Assembly (NCBI GenBank): GCA_951828235.1
Contig: OX639965.1
Coordinates: 1,604,212-1,668,211, forward strand
Length of the DNA stretch: 64,000 nucleotides
Direction of reading: 5' to 3'
Origin: an uncultured Gammaproteobacteria bacterium
Lineage (GTDB): Bacteria; Pseudomonadota; Gammaproteobacteria; Steroidobacterales; Foliamicaceae
A program made the position numbers and the translations under genes. Under the pieces are notes generated by a model, which was given only the letters and a program-made list of their open reading frames with translations, was not told where the DNA came from and made no database searches. Below, one piece after another: positions 32,167 through 40,185 of the stretch (position 1 is the stretch's first letter; each line of letters starts with the position of its first letter).

Positions 32167-34602
32167 ATGACAATTAGTGTCTGCTTCCGCCGGCTCGCCG
32201 GCCTTGCCGCTGTGTGCGCCGCCGCCCTGATGGGCATTCAGGACATCGCCGCGCAGGAATTCGAGGAAATCGTGGTCACAGCGCGTAAACGCGACGAGTC
32301 GCTACTCGAGATTCCCTTGTCGGTATCGGCATACACCCAGGACGAACTGGATGCCCTGGGCATGAACACCATCGAGGAGCTTTCCACGGTAACGACGGGC
32401 TTCGCTTTCCAGAACGTCAGTCAGGGCGGAATGGGCGGGCGGCATAACCCCAACATCCGCTTCCGCGGGCTGGGCGTTCAGGTCGAGAGCCCCGCGTCGC
32501 GGGCCGGCTCGGTGTTCTGGAACGGCGGCTACATCTCCGATGGCGCCGGCATCCTGCCGCTGATCGACCTCGAGCGGGTCGAGATTCTGAAAGGGCCGCA
32601 GAACGCCTTCTTCGGCCGCAACACTTTCGCCGGCGCCGTCAACTACATCCCCGCCAGGCCCGGCGAGGAATTCGAGGGCAAGGTGTCACTGTCCTATTCA
32701 CCTTCGGATGACGCCAGCTACAACTTCACCGCTGCCATAGGCGGGCCGCTCAGCGACAAGGTGGGCGTGCGGTTCGCGCTGATGCAGGAGAAGGTGGGCG
32801 CCGACTTCCATTTCGACAACGGCGACCCCATCGGGGAGCAGAACAATACCGCGGTCACCGGCCTGGCGACATTCGAGGTTTCGGAGACTTTCAGCTTCCA
32901 GGTCTCGGGTTTTTACGTGGACTCCGATGACACCATGCAGCTGCAGTCGCAAGGCGGCCATGTTCCGGCCGGAAGCTGCAACCGCAGCTATACCGGCACG
33001 ATCCGGCCCGTGGACGGCGGCAATGGCGGCACTTTCACCACGGACCTGTCGCAGTCCCCGCGCAACCTGTTCTGCGGCTCCGTTCCCGACTGGGACTCGG
33101 CACAGCCGAACTTTTCGGAGGTCGGCAAGATCACGGCCAGCACGCCGCTTTTCCTGTTCTCCAACCCCTGGTCGTTTGTCACGACCCTGCCGCCCGAACT
33201 GGAAGGTTATTCAATCGTTGACGCCCCGGACGGGCTGGGCAATACCTATGAGCTCTGGCGGGTTGATGTTTCCGGGGAATACGAGCTGGCAAACCAGGGC
33301 GTGCTGAGCGCTCAATTCGCTCGCGGAGAATCCTCAAGCTGGCGAATAATCGATAACAACTTCGGCACGCCGGCGGCGTTTTTCTTTCTTAATTCCGGCA
33401 GCCCCTGGCTTGCCGGGCAGGCCGGCTGGGTGCGCGATACCTATGTGGAGCTGCGCTACACGCCGCAGGCCGGGGAGCGGATGAACTACATGGTCGGCGC
33501 CAGCTACTATTCGCAGGACAATCGTTTCACGGACTTCAGCGGCTTCGGCGCCACCAACAATCTGAACTTCCAGGACGGCGAGAACTTTGGAGTTTTCGGT
33601 TCCGTGGACTACGCACTGAACGAGCAGTGGACGCTGTCGCTGGAAGGGCGCTGGAACACGGATACCCAGACCATCGTCTATGACGGTGTTTCCATTCGAC
33701 AGCGGGTCGATCTCACCGCGCTTCTGGACGTGGAACAGAAATACAGCGCGTTCATGCCGCGGGTGATCATTTCCTGGCAACCTTCGGACGACACCAATCT
33801 CTACGCCCACTACTCGAGGAGCAATCTGCAGGGCAACGACACCAATGCGGAGGACTACTCCGCGGCCACGGGCGTGACGCTGAACCTTGGCTTCTTCACG
33901 CCGAAGCAGTCGCTTGCGGCCTTTGAGGCGGGACTTAAGCAGCGCGTGGGTGGCTGGCTGAACTACGCGGTTTCCGCTTACTTCATGGACTGGGAGAACC
34001 AGACCTTCTTCGAGCTGAGTCCGGCGCCGTTCTTTACCGCGGCCTACATTGCCGGCGACGCCGAGATTCGGGGGTTGGAAGCTGAATTTGAACTGTCGCC
34101 GAGCGAATGGTTTACCTTCAGCGGCGGAATTACCTATAACGATGTGGAATTCACCGACTTTGCCGGCACCGGGTCGGTGGCCACGGCAGTGCTTGCGCCG
34201 CCCCCGACACTGGCTGTCGGCGAGCAGATTTCCGCGACCGGCGGCCGTCCGCGCTACATGCCGGAATGGACCGGCAGCCTGTCCGCGATCCTTCAGCTGG
34301 ATCAACTGACGGGCATGGCGAACAACATCTGGCTGCGGATCGACGGGATCTACCAGGGCCAGTTCTACATCGACAATTTCAACTGGAACTCCGTGGACAG
34401 CTACTGGAAGATCAATGCCCGGGTGCACGCGGACCTGGGAGACATGTTCTCGGTTGAGCTCTACGCAAGGAACCTGACCAATGATCAGAGTGCCTTGACA
34501 GCAGGCGGCACCACCAGCATATTCGGCCTGCCCCACCGCAAGACCTTTGCGCCTCTCCCGCACAAGCGCGAAGTCGGCGTAAAGCTGACGGCCAGCTTCT
34601 AA
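32167..34602 (+). CDS. TonB-dependent outer-membrane receptor
   Basis: 811 residues from ATG 32167, with GGGGAC upstream. The signal peptide ends near IQDIAAQ, followed by the TonB box EEIVVTARKR. The plug domain includes IPLSVSAYTQDELDALG, NIRFRGLG and LIDLERVEILKGPQNAFFGR. The 22-strand barrel ends in the C-terminal Phe (KLTASF). It imports a scarce substrate across the outer membrane using TonB energy. Sequence resembles the broad class often seen with siderophores, vitamins or plant/algal compounds; nothing adjacent identifies the ligand. It is divergent from the kinase/xdhC pair and followed by a repeat. Confidence 0.93.
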   Translation: MTISVCFRRLAGLAAVCAAALMGIQDIAAQEFEEIVVTARKRDESLLEIPLSVSAYTQDELDALGMNTIEELSTVTTGFAFQNVSQGGMGGRHNPNIRFRGLGVQVESPASRAGSVFWNGGYISDGAGILPLIDLERVEILKGPQNAFFGRNTFAGAVNYIPARPGEEFEGKVSLSYSPSDDASYNFTAAIGGPLSDKVGVRFALMQEKVGADFHFDNGDPIGEQNNTAVTGLATFEVSETFSFQVSGFYVDSDDTMQLQSQGGHVPAGSCNRSYTGTIRPVDGGNGGTFTTDLSQSPRNLFCGSVPDWDSAQPNFSEVGKITASTPLFLFSNPWSFVTTLPPELEGYSIVDAPDGLGNTYELWRVDVSGEYELANQGVLSAQFARGESSSWRIIDNNFGTPAAFFFLNSGSPWLAGQAGWVRDTYVELRYTPQAGERMNYMVGASYYSQDNRFTDFSGFGATNNLNFQDGENFGVFGSVDYALNEQWTLSLEGRWNTDTQTIVYDGVSIRQRVDLTALLDVEQKYSAFMPRVIISWQPSDDTNLYAHYSRSNLQGNDTNAEDYSAATGVTLNLGFFTPKQSLAAFEAGLKQRVGGWLNYAVSAYFMDWENQTFFELSPAPFFTAAYIAGDAEIRGLEAEFELSPSEWFTFSGGITYNDVEFTDFAGTGSVATAVLAPPPTLAVGEQISATGGRPRYMPEWTGSLSAILQLDQLTGMANNIWLRIDGIYQGQFYIDNFNWNSVDSYWKINARVHADLGDMFSVELYARNLTNDQSALTAGGTTSIFGLPHRKTFAPLPHKREVGVKLTASF

Positions 34603-34604
34603 CG

Positions 34605-34700
34605 CGGGAGAGAATGCGTCTCGCCCTTTGCGAGGGACGGGAGGCCCTCGTTCCCGGCGTGCGGGCGAGACGCTGTGAGGGCTTGACGCCCTCGCGTGCC
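34605..34700. repeat. GC-rich palindromic repeat cluster
   Basis: It contains GCGAGGGACGGGAGGCCCTC, GGGCGAGACGCTGTGAGGGC and GACGCCCTCGCG. It fills the gap between the TonB receptor and the convergent methyltransferase gene and may act as a bidirectional stop. Confidence 0.6.
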
Positions 34701-34701
34701 G

Positions 34702-35904
34702 CTATTCCTTGTAGCCGCCGAAGACCAGCCAGTGGGAGAGCGCTCCCATGCTGGGGTCTTCCTTGTCGGTCGTTCCCCGTTCGCCCGCGAAGTTCAGGGT
34801 GCGCGGCTGGAAGCCCTGCATGACGCGGGTGAAGCCGGCGTCTTTCATCGCCTGCTCGATGTCCACGGTGCCCAGCGCGCCCCAGAAGGGTTCGGCGTTG
34901 TAGTAGTTTTGCCAGTCGCGCACCACGACGCCGCCCATGTCCATGCCCTTGTAGCGTAGCGGCACTTCCAGGTTGCACATGGCGCCGCCGGGTTTGAGCA
35001 CGCGGTAGGCCTCCTTCAGGATGGCCGGCATGCCGGTGCCCGAAGTCTCGTGGAAAAGGATTTCCGACGTGACCATGTCGAAGCACTCGTCCTCGAACTT
35101 GAGATTGCGGGCGTCCTGCTGGTGGAAATGTACCGGCTTGCCCAGCGACTCGGCGCGGGCATGGGCGTAGCGCAGCAGGGCGCCGCCGATGTCGATGGCA
35201 TGCACCTCCGCGTCCGGGAACAGGTCGGTGAGCGCCAGGGTGCCGTGGCCTACGCCGCAGCCCAGGTCCAGGATCCGCTTCGGTTTCTCGTCCGGAAAGC
35301 TGTCCTGGATGAAGGCGCAAAGCGTGTGGCCGCGCACGTCGTTGAGCCCGCCCGCGCGGCCGAGGCCATACAGCACGGCGCCGCGGTCGTAAATCGCCCC
35401 GGCTCGTACGTCGTCGCCGCCGGCGTCGTGCAGATAGCCGCCCGGCTGAATGTGCTGATCGACCAGCGTAAGGTATTCGGGATTCGGCACGTCCGGGTGG
35501 AGCGTCAGGCTGCCGATCGGGTCCTCGATCCCCCGGAACTTCTCTTCCAGATCGTCCAGTTGCCGGTCGACGGTGTCGGCCACGTAGTCCCACATCAGTT
35601 CCTGCGACGTGCGCAGCAGCGCGCCCCAGTGCTGGAATATGGGCAGTTCCTCGGCCTTGCGCAGCACCGCCGTGCGGTCCTTTTCGTCCTCCGGGTCGCG
35701 CTCGCCCATTTCGGGCATTATCTGCTCGTTGCAGGCGTCGATGGCATGCCCCATCAGCCGCCCGTTGGCGTAGGCGCGCAGGCCCAGAAAATACTTCTGC
35801 GCCGCGAGTTCGTCGTGGGTGGCGCCGGCCATCATGCCGTGACGCGGATACACGTCGCTGCGCATGGTGTCCTGGCGCACGCCTTCGGCTTCAAACATCA
35901 CCAT
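34702..35904 (-). CDS. Class I SAM-dependent methyltransferase
   Basis: 400 residues from ATG 35904, chosen because AAAGGAGG lies six bases upstream. An N-terminal helical region of about 175 residues is followed by the Rossmann methyltransferase domain: motif I ILDLGCGVGHGTLALTDL near 220, motif II acidic end AEVHAIDIGGA, DARNLKFEDECFDMVTSEIL, and post-motif AYRVLKPGGAM. The HETSGTG segment after motif IV is unusual. Substrate unknown. The 5' end overlaps the upstream 119-residue ORF by 14 bases, so the pair is probably a unit. Confidence 0.88.
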   Translation of the reverse strand: MVMFEAEGVRQDTMRSDVYPRHGMMAGATHDELAAQKYFLGLRAYANGRLMGHAIDACNEQIMPEMGERDPEDEKDRTAVLRKAEELPIFQHWGALLRTSQELMWDYVADTVDRQLDDLEEKFRGIEDPIGSLTLHPDVPNPEYLTLVDQHIQPGGYLHDAGGDDVRAGAIYDRGAVLYGLGRAGGLNDVRGHTLCAFIQDSFPDEKPKRILDLGCGVGHGTLALTDLFPDAEVHAIDIGGALLRYAHARAESLGKPVHFHQQDARNLKFEDECFDMVTSEILFHETSGTGMPAILKEAYRVLKPGGAMCNLEVPLRYKGMDMGGVVVRDWQNYYNAEPFWGALGTVDIEQAMKDAGFTRVMQGFQPRTLNFAGERGTTDKEDPSMGALSHWLVFGGYKE

Positions 35905-36250
35905 GTTGAACCTCCTTTGATATGCGGTCGAGTTCACCGCCGGCCGCTGCGGGTTCCATATCTTCTTCCAGGTAGCGAAGCACCCGGCCCATCATCTGCT
36001 GCCGGATCGGGGCCCGCTCCGCCTCGGCTGCCGCGTCGGGCAGCCACGCATCCACGGTGTCCTTGCCGAACAGCCCGGCCTTCTCCAGCAGCCGCTCGTG
36101 CGTGTCGATCCGCTCGCGGATCACGCTCACCTCGCCAAGGAGCGTGGTAAGCATCGCGAACAGCATGTCGAGGCGTTCGTCGCCGTAAAACGCCGGGCGC
36201 TTGCCCAGCGCCCGCCTGGGCCGTGCTTCGGGTTGTGTATTCGTGGGCAT
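35891..36250 (-). CDS. Hypothetical helical protein coupled to the methyltransferase
   Basis: 119 residues from ATG 36250. A basic N-terminus is followed by KRPAFYGDERLDMLFAMLTT and a helical stretch (LLGEVSVIRERIDTHERLLEKAG) that should form a short coiled coil, then an acidic tail. No membrane segment or signal. The pattern is that of a small conserved protein rather than an antisense artefact: it overlaps the downstream methyltransferase start by 14 bases and is on the same strand. Function unknown; a regulatory or scaffolding partner of the methyltransferase is a guess from position only. Confidence 0.7.
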   Translation of the reverse strand: MPTNTQPEARPRRALGKRPAFYGDERLDMLFAMLTTLLGEVSVIRERIDTHERLLEKAGLFGKDTVDAWLPDAAAEAERAPIRQQMMGRVLRYLEEDMEPAAAGGELDRISKEVQHGDV

Positions 36251-36281
36251 AAACAGTTCCGATCCGGTTGCCGCAGTTTAG

Positions 36282-37403
36282 TCAATGAATATTAAGCGCG
36301 TCTTGCGGCGGAGTAAACGAGTGGTCCAGCGCTTCGGCCACCGCCTGGTTGGTGACGCGCCCGGCATGCACGTTAAGCCCCGCCATCAGCCCCGCGTCCT
36401 CGCGCATGGCCTGGCGCCAGCCCTTGTTCGCCAGCGCCAGCGCAAACGGCAGGGTGGCGTTGTTCAGCGCCTGGGTGGACGTGCGCGGCACCACGCCCGG
36501 CATGTTGGCCACGCAGTAATGCACGACGTCCTCTTCTATGTAGGTGGGATCGGAATGGGTGGTGGGATGGCTGGTCTCGAAGGTGCCGCCCTGGTCGATG
36601 GCCACATCCACCAGCACCGATCCGGCCGCCATGCCCTGCACCATTTCGCGCGACACGAGCTGCGGCGTGGAGGCGCCCGGAACCAGCACCGCGCCGATCA
36701 CCAGATCCGCCTGTGCGACGTACTCCTCGATCGCCGAACGGGTCGAATACACCGTGTTGAGCCGGGCGCCGAACTGCAGGTCCAGCTCCCTCAGCCGCGC
36801 CAGCGACTTGTCGAGCACCACCACGCGCGCCTCCATGCCCACGGCGATGCGCAGCGCGTTGGTGCCGACCACGCCGCCGCCCAGCACCACGACGTTGGCC
36901 GCCAGCACGCCCGGGACGCCGCCAAGGATCTTGCCGCAGCCACCCATTTCGGTTTCCAGGCACCGCGCCCCGGCCTGTACGGCCATGCGCCCGGCGACCT
37001 CGCTCATTGGCGCCAGCAGCGGCAGGTGGCCGCGGACGTCGGTGACCGTTTCGTAGGCGATCGCGGTGACGCCGGACTCCATCAGCCTGTGCGCCTGGTC
37101 CGGGTCGGGAGCCAGATGCAGGAAGGTGAAGAGGACCTGGCCCTCGCGCAGCATCCGGCATTCATCGGGCCGCGGCTCCTTGACCTTCACGATCATTTCG
37201 GCCTTCTCGAATATCTCTTTGGCGCTTTCGGTGATCCTTGCGCCCAGGGCCCGGTAATCGTCGTCGCTGCGGCGCAATCCCGCGCCGGCATCGGCTTGCA
37301 CCAGTAATTCGTGGCCGTTTTCGATTAACTCGCGCGCACTGCTTAAACTCAATCCTACCCGGTGTTCGTCGGGCTTAATCTCTTTGGGTACACCGATCAA
37401 CAT
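36282..37403 (-). CDS. ald: Alanine dehydrogenase
   Basis: 373 residues from ATG 37403 (MLIGVPKEIKPDEHRVGLS is the canonical start). Catalytic lysine in MIVKVKEP and His in LFTFLHLAPD; NAD-binding motif VVVLGGGVVGTNALRIAVGM; C-terminal VANMPGVVPRTSTQALNNAT. It converts L-alanine to pyruvate and ammonia with NAD+, or the reverse. It is followed at 32 bases by the 119-residue ORF; its upstream region is filled by palindromic repeats (37433-37649), so its promoter may be affected by these. Confidence 0.96.
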   Translation of the reverse strand: MLIGVPKEIKPDEHRVGLSLSSARELIENGHELLVQADAGAGLRRSDDDYRALGARITESAKEIFEKAEMIVKVKEPRPDECRMLREGQVLFTFLHLAPDPDQAHRLMESGVTAIAYETVTDVRGHLPLLAPMSEVAGRMAVQAGARCLETEMGGCGKILGGVPGVLAANVVVLGGGVVGTNALRIAVGMEARVVVLDKSLARLRELDLQFGARLNTVYSTRSAIEEYVAQADLVIGAVLVPGASTPQLVSREMVQGMAAGSVLVDVAIDQGGTFETSHPTTHSDPTYIEEDVVHYCVANMPGVVPRTSTQALNNATLPFALALANKGWRQAMREDAGLMAGLNVHAGRVTNQAVAEALDHSFTPPQDALNIH

Positions 37404-37432
37404 GCCTGAATTGTAACGCTGCCACACGGCTA

Positions 37433-37616
37433 GGCGTGTTCCCTCGCCCTGCTTTCTTCCACCCCTGTTTGAGGAGGCGCCATCCTGGCTCGGTTCCGCC
37501 ATCCATGGCTTGAACGCTCCCGCTATCAGGCGTGTTCCCTCGCCCTGCTATCTTCCACCCCTGTTTGCGGAGGCGCCATCCATGGCTCGGTTCCGCCATC
37601 CTGGCTCCAACGCTCC
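37433..37616. repeat. Two direct 88-bp repeats
   Basis: Units 37433-37520 and 37529-37616 both start GGCGTGTTCCCTCGCCCTGC and end in AACGCTCC. Both contain CTTCCACCCCTGTTTG, GGCTCGGTTCCGCCATCC and CCATGG. The second unit's first half is also the left arm of a hairpin with 37620-37642. Confidence 0.85.
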
Positions 37617-37642
37617 GCCAACAGGGGTGGAAGATAGCAGGG
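37543..37642. repeat. Long hairpin element upstream of ald
   Basis: The left arm 37543-37565 (CCCTGCTATCTTCCACCCCT+GTT) is perfectly complementary to 37620-37642, and pairing extends several bases inward with one mismatch. The loop core, read on the minus strand, GAGCCATGGATGGC, is shared with the element at 57050-57157. Confidence 0.8.
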
Positions 37643-37653
37643 CTTAAGCCGCG

Positions 37654-38229
37654 CTAGTGGCCGGGCGGGGGCTGGATCGGAGGAAGCGAATCCATGAATC
37701 CGGGCGCGGCCTTTTCGACCTCGCCGAACAGCCGGCCTTCCTCGGCCGCGGCATCGGCCGTGTTGTCGGCCACATAGTCCCAGTCGGCGTCGGCAAACTC
37801 TGCCTCTTCCTCGGCCAGCGTCGAATGCCGGCTGGCCGAGAGGATGTTGAGAAACACGTCCAGGAACCGCCGCGCCTCGTCCTCGAAGTCCTCGCGCTCG
37901 CTCGCGCCGCGGGCCCTCAAGGCGTCGCGCGCAGCGACCAGGCCGGCCAGGGCCTGCTCGCTGGCGGCCAGGCGCTCCTTCAGCCTGTCCAGCTTGTCGC
38001 GAAATACCGCGTCTTCGGGACCGGCGTGCGGATTCAGCCGTTCCCACAGCCGGTGGTCCTGGGCATGCAGGCGGTCCAGCGCGTGCTTGAGATAGTCCGA
38101 ACAGGCCAGGTACACCGGGACCGGATTGTCGGCCGCCGCTTCGCCTTCCAGCGCCGCGCCCAGCGTGCGGCGAACCATCGACATGCGCATGCGCTCCTGG
38201 CGTACGCGTTCCTGTGCTTCGGTAATCAT
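37654..38229 (-). CDS. Hypothetical all-helical protein
   Basis: 191 residues from ATG 38229, one base after the stop of the esterase gene, so cotranscribed. It is predicted almost wholly helical. DNPVPVYLACSDYLKHALDR and LHAQDHRLWERL resemble the first helices of hemerythrin-like cation-binding bundles, but the full set of metal ligands is not evident. An acidic C-terminus ends in a Pro-rich tail. It is on the same strand as the PON-like gene and may act with it. I do not recognise a defined family. Confidence 0.75.
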   Translation of the reverse strand: MITEAQERVRQERMRMSMVRRTLGAALEGEAAADNPVPVYLACSDYLKHALDRLHAQDHRLWERLNPHAGPEDAVFRDKLDRLKERLAASEQALAGLVAARDALRARGASEREDFEDEARRFLDVFLNILSASRHSTLAEEEAEFADADWDYVADNTADAAAEEGRLFGEVEKAAPGFMDSLPPIQPPPGH

Positions 38230-38230
38230 T

Positions 38231-39286
38231 TCAGCCTCCCTCGGGAATCTCACATAGCTGCACGCGGGTGGCGGTGATCGAGCCCAGCAGCAGCTTGTTG
38301 CCGTAGCGCGCGGCGACGCTGCCGGCGGAGTGCATCCGCCCGGAATCGGCCGCCACCAGTTCCAGCCCGCTGCCGTCGGCGTTGAGGCGATAGAAGCGGC
38401 TGGGCGCGGGATAGTCCTTGTCGCCGAAGTGCCGGCCCAGCGCCATGCCGTTGGGGTGCTCCGCGACCCACAGCTTGCCGTCGGCGTCCACGTCGATATT
38501 GTCGGGAAAACCCGGCATGGCAACGCGCGACTCTTCGGTCAGCCTTCCGTCGCTGTCCGCCGTCATGAACTTCAGCCGCTTGCCCTGGGTCTCCGAGATG
38601 GCGAAGCGGCCGTCGGCGAAAGCGATGCCGGCGCCGCCGGAGAGCTTGTCGGCGGCCACGCGCATGACCTGGCCGTCGTAGTAAACGGCCCTGGCCAGGC
38701 CCGCCCCGAACAGGAACTCCTGTATCTGCTGGAAGCGATTGACGGCTCCGGTGTCGTTGACCGCCATGAACTGCTCCGCGCCAACGGCCTGGATGTCGTT
38801 GGGGCTGTTCATGAGCGGGCTGCGCACGGTGCGCACGTGGTGCAGCAGGCCGTCGTCGCGCAGTTCGAAGATTTCCACCGCCTCCGGGCTTTCCCCGCGC
38901 TCGCGCGGATGATTGATCACGAAAAGCCGCGTGTTTCCGGCGGCGTCCTGGTGCAGGCTCAGTCCGTGCGGATGCAGGTGGGAGGGCAGTTCCGCCAGGG
39001 GCAGGAACTGGCCGACGGGATCGGCGTTGAGGTCCAGCGCCATGATGACGCCCCGGATGCTGCGATTGGAAAGCAGCGCCCGCCGGTCTAGCACCGACAG
39101 GTAGGCGATGCCGCGCATGTGGTCGATCACGATGTCCTCGGCGCTGCCCGGCAGGCTGATGGCCTCGCAGTCCCAGGGCAGTTCGTCGTCCACGCTGGTG
39201 AAGGCGTTCATGCGCGCCATGGAGCCCACCCCGGCCAGCAGCAGCAGTCCGAAGATGGCGGCAATCGCGATCATGAATTTCTTCAT
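38231..39286 (-). CDS. Paraoxonase/arylesterase-like (PON-family) exported esterase or lactonase
   Basis: 351 residues from ATG 39286. An N-terminal signal anchor (MIAIAAIFGLLLLAG) resembles the uncleaved leader of PON enzymes. A six-bladed propeller follows, with PON calcium and active-site motifs: GSAEDIVID, HLHPHGLSLH (catalytic-type His), NSPNDIQAVGAEQFMAVND, PDNIDVDADGKLWVAEHPNG. The segment equivalent to the PON1 Asn224 calcium ligand reads GAGIAFADG, so that Asn appears to be replaced. PON-type enzymes hydrolyse lactones, including quorum signals, and aryl esters; the real substrate is unknown. It is cotranscribed with the 191-residue ORF. Confidence 0.83.
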   Translation of the reverse strand: MKKFMIAIAAIFGLLLLAGVGSMARMNAFTSVDDELPWDCEAISLPGSAEDIVIDHMRGIAYLSVLDRRALLSNRSIRGVIMALDLNADPVGQFLPLAELPSHLHPHGLSLHQDAAGNTRLFVINHPRERGESPEAVEIFELRDDGLLHHVRTVRSPLMNSPNDIQAVGAEQFMAVNDTGAVNRFQQIQEFLFGAGLARAVYYDGQVMRVAADKLSGGAGIAFADGRFAISETQGKRLKFMTADSDGRLTEESRVAMPGFPDNIDVDADGKLWVAEHPNGMALGRHFGDKDYPAPSRFYRLNADGSGLELVAADSGRMHSAGSVAARYGNKLLLGSITATRVQLCEIPEGG

Positions 39287-39300
39287 GCCGCCGAGTATAA

Positions 39301-39390
39301 GCCGGAGGGAGGACGTCTCGTTCTCCACGAGGCCGGGACGGCCTCGTCCCCGGATTGAGGGCTGGACGCTGTGAGGGCATGCCCTCACTC
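39301..39390. repeat. GC-rich palindromic repeat cluster
   Basis: GGACGTCTCG...GGGACGGCCTCGTCCCC followed by GACGCTGTGAGGGCATGCCC+TCAC. The GACGCTGTGAGGGC block is shared with 34605-34700 and, inverted, with 22015-22078. Confidence 0.65.
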
Positions 39391-39393
39391 CTG

Positions 39394-40185
39394 CTAAAGC
39401 AGGATCACGGCGGAGAGCGCCAGGCGGTAGAGCGCGAACGGCCACAGGCCCCAGCGCGCGACCAGCCGCAGCAGCAGGCCCATGCAAAGGAAAGCGGCCG
39501 CGCCGGCCACGGCCATGCCCAGCGCCAGCGCGCCCCAGTCCGCGCCGGCGGGCGCGGCGCCGAGGCTCAGCGTCTCCAGCCCTGCGGCCGCCAGGATGAC
39601 CGGTATCGCCAGCAGGAATGACAGGCGGGCCGCCGCCGGGCGCGCCATGCCCAGCACCCGGGCGGCCGTAATGGTCACGCCGGAGCGCGACGCGCCGGGG
39701 ATCAGCGCCAGTGCCTGGCCGCAGCCGATCCACAGCGCCTGTTTGAAGCCGATCTCGCGCAGGCGGGTGTCGTATTGCGGGCGCCGGTCCGCCCACACCA
39801 TCAGGACCGCGAACAGCGCGCCGGCCACCGCGATGAGCCGCGGCTCGCGGAACGACGCTTCAACCGTGTCGTGCAGCAGCAGACCGAGCACGCCGACCGG
39901 AAGCGATGCCACCACGATCATCAGTCCGAGCCGCGCCGAAGGCCCGGGCGGCGCGCGATACAGGAGCCAGGCCCGCCATTCCTCCAGGATCGCGGCGAGC
40001 TCGCGGCGCGAGAACGCGATCACGGCGATGAGGCTGCCGAAGTGCACTGCCACGTCGAAGGCGATGCCCTGGTCCTCCCAGCCGAGCCAGGCCGGCACCA
40101 GGATCAGGTGCGCCGAGCTCGAAATCGGCAGGAACTCGGTGACGCCCTGCAGCAGGGCCAGCAGGACGATCTGCCAGAGGCTCAT
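39394..40185 (-). CDS. uppP: Undecaprenyl-diphosphate phosphatase
   Basis: 263 residues. Polytopic membrane protein with the BacA/UppP motifs GVTEFLPISSSAHLILVP near the N-terminus and IPGASRSGVTITAARVLG in the middle (catalytic Arg/Ser region). It recycles undecaprenyl pyrophosphate to the monophosphate carrier for peptidoglycan and LPS synthesis. Its start overlaps the upstream methyltransferase stop by 4 bases. Length is near the family's 265-275. Confidence 0.95.
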   Translation of the reverse strand: MSLWQIVLLALLQGVTEFLPISSSAHLILVPAWLGWEDQGIAFDVAVHFGSLIAVIAFSRRELAAILEEWRAWLLYRAPPGPSARLGLMIVVASLPVGVLGLLLHDTVEASFREPRLIAVAGALFAVLMVWADRRPQYDTRLREIGFKQALWIGCGQALALIPGASRSGVTITAARVLGMARPAAARLSFLLAIPVILAAAGLETLSLGAAPAGADWGALALGMAVAGAAAFLCMGLLLRLVARWGLWPFALYRLALSAVILL

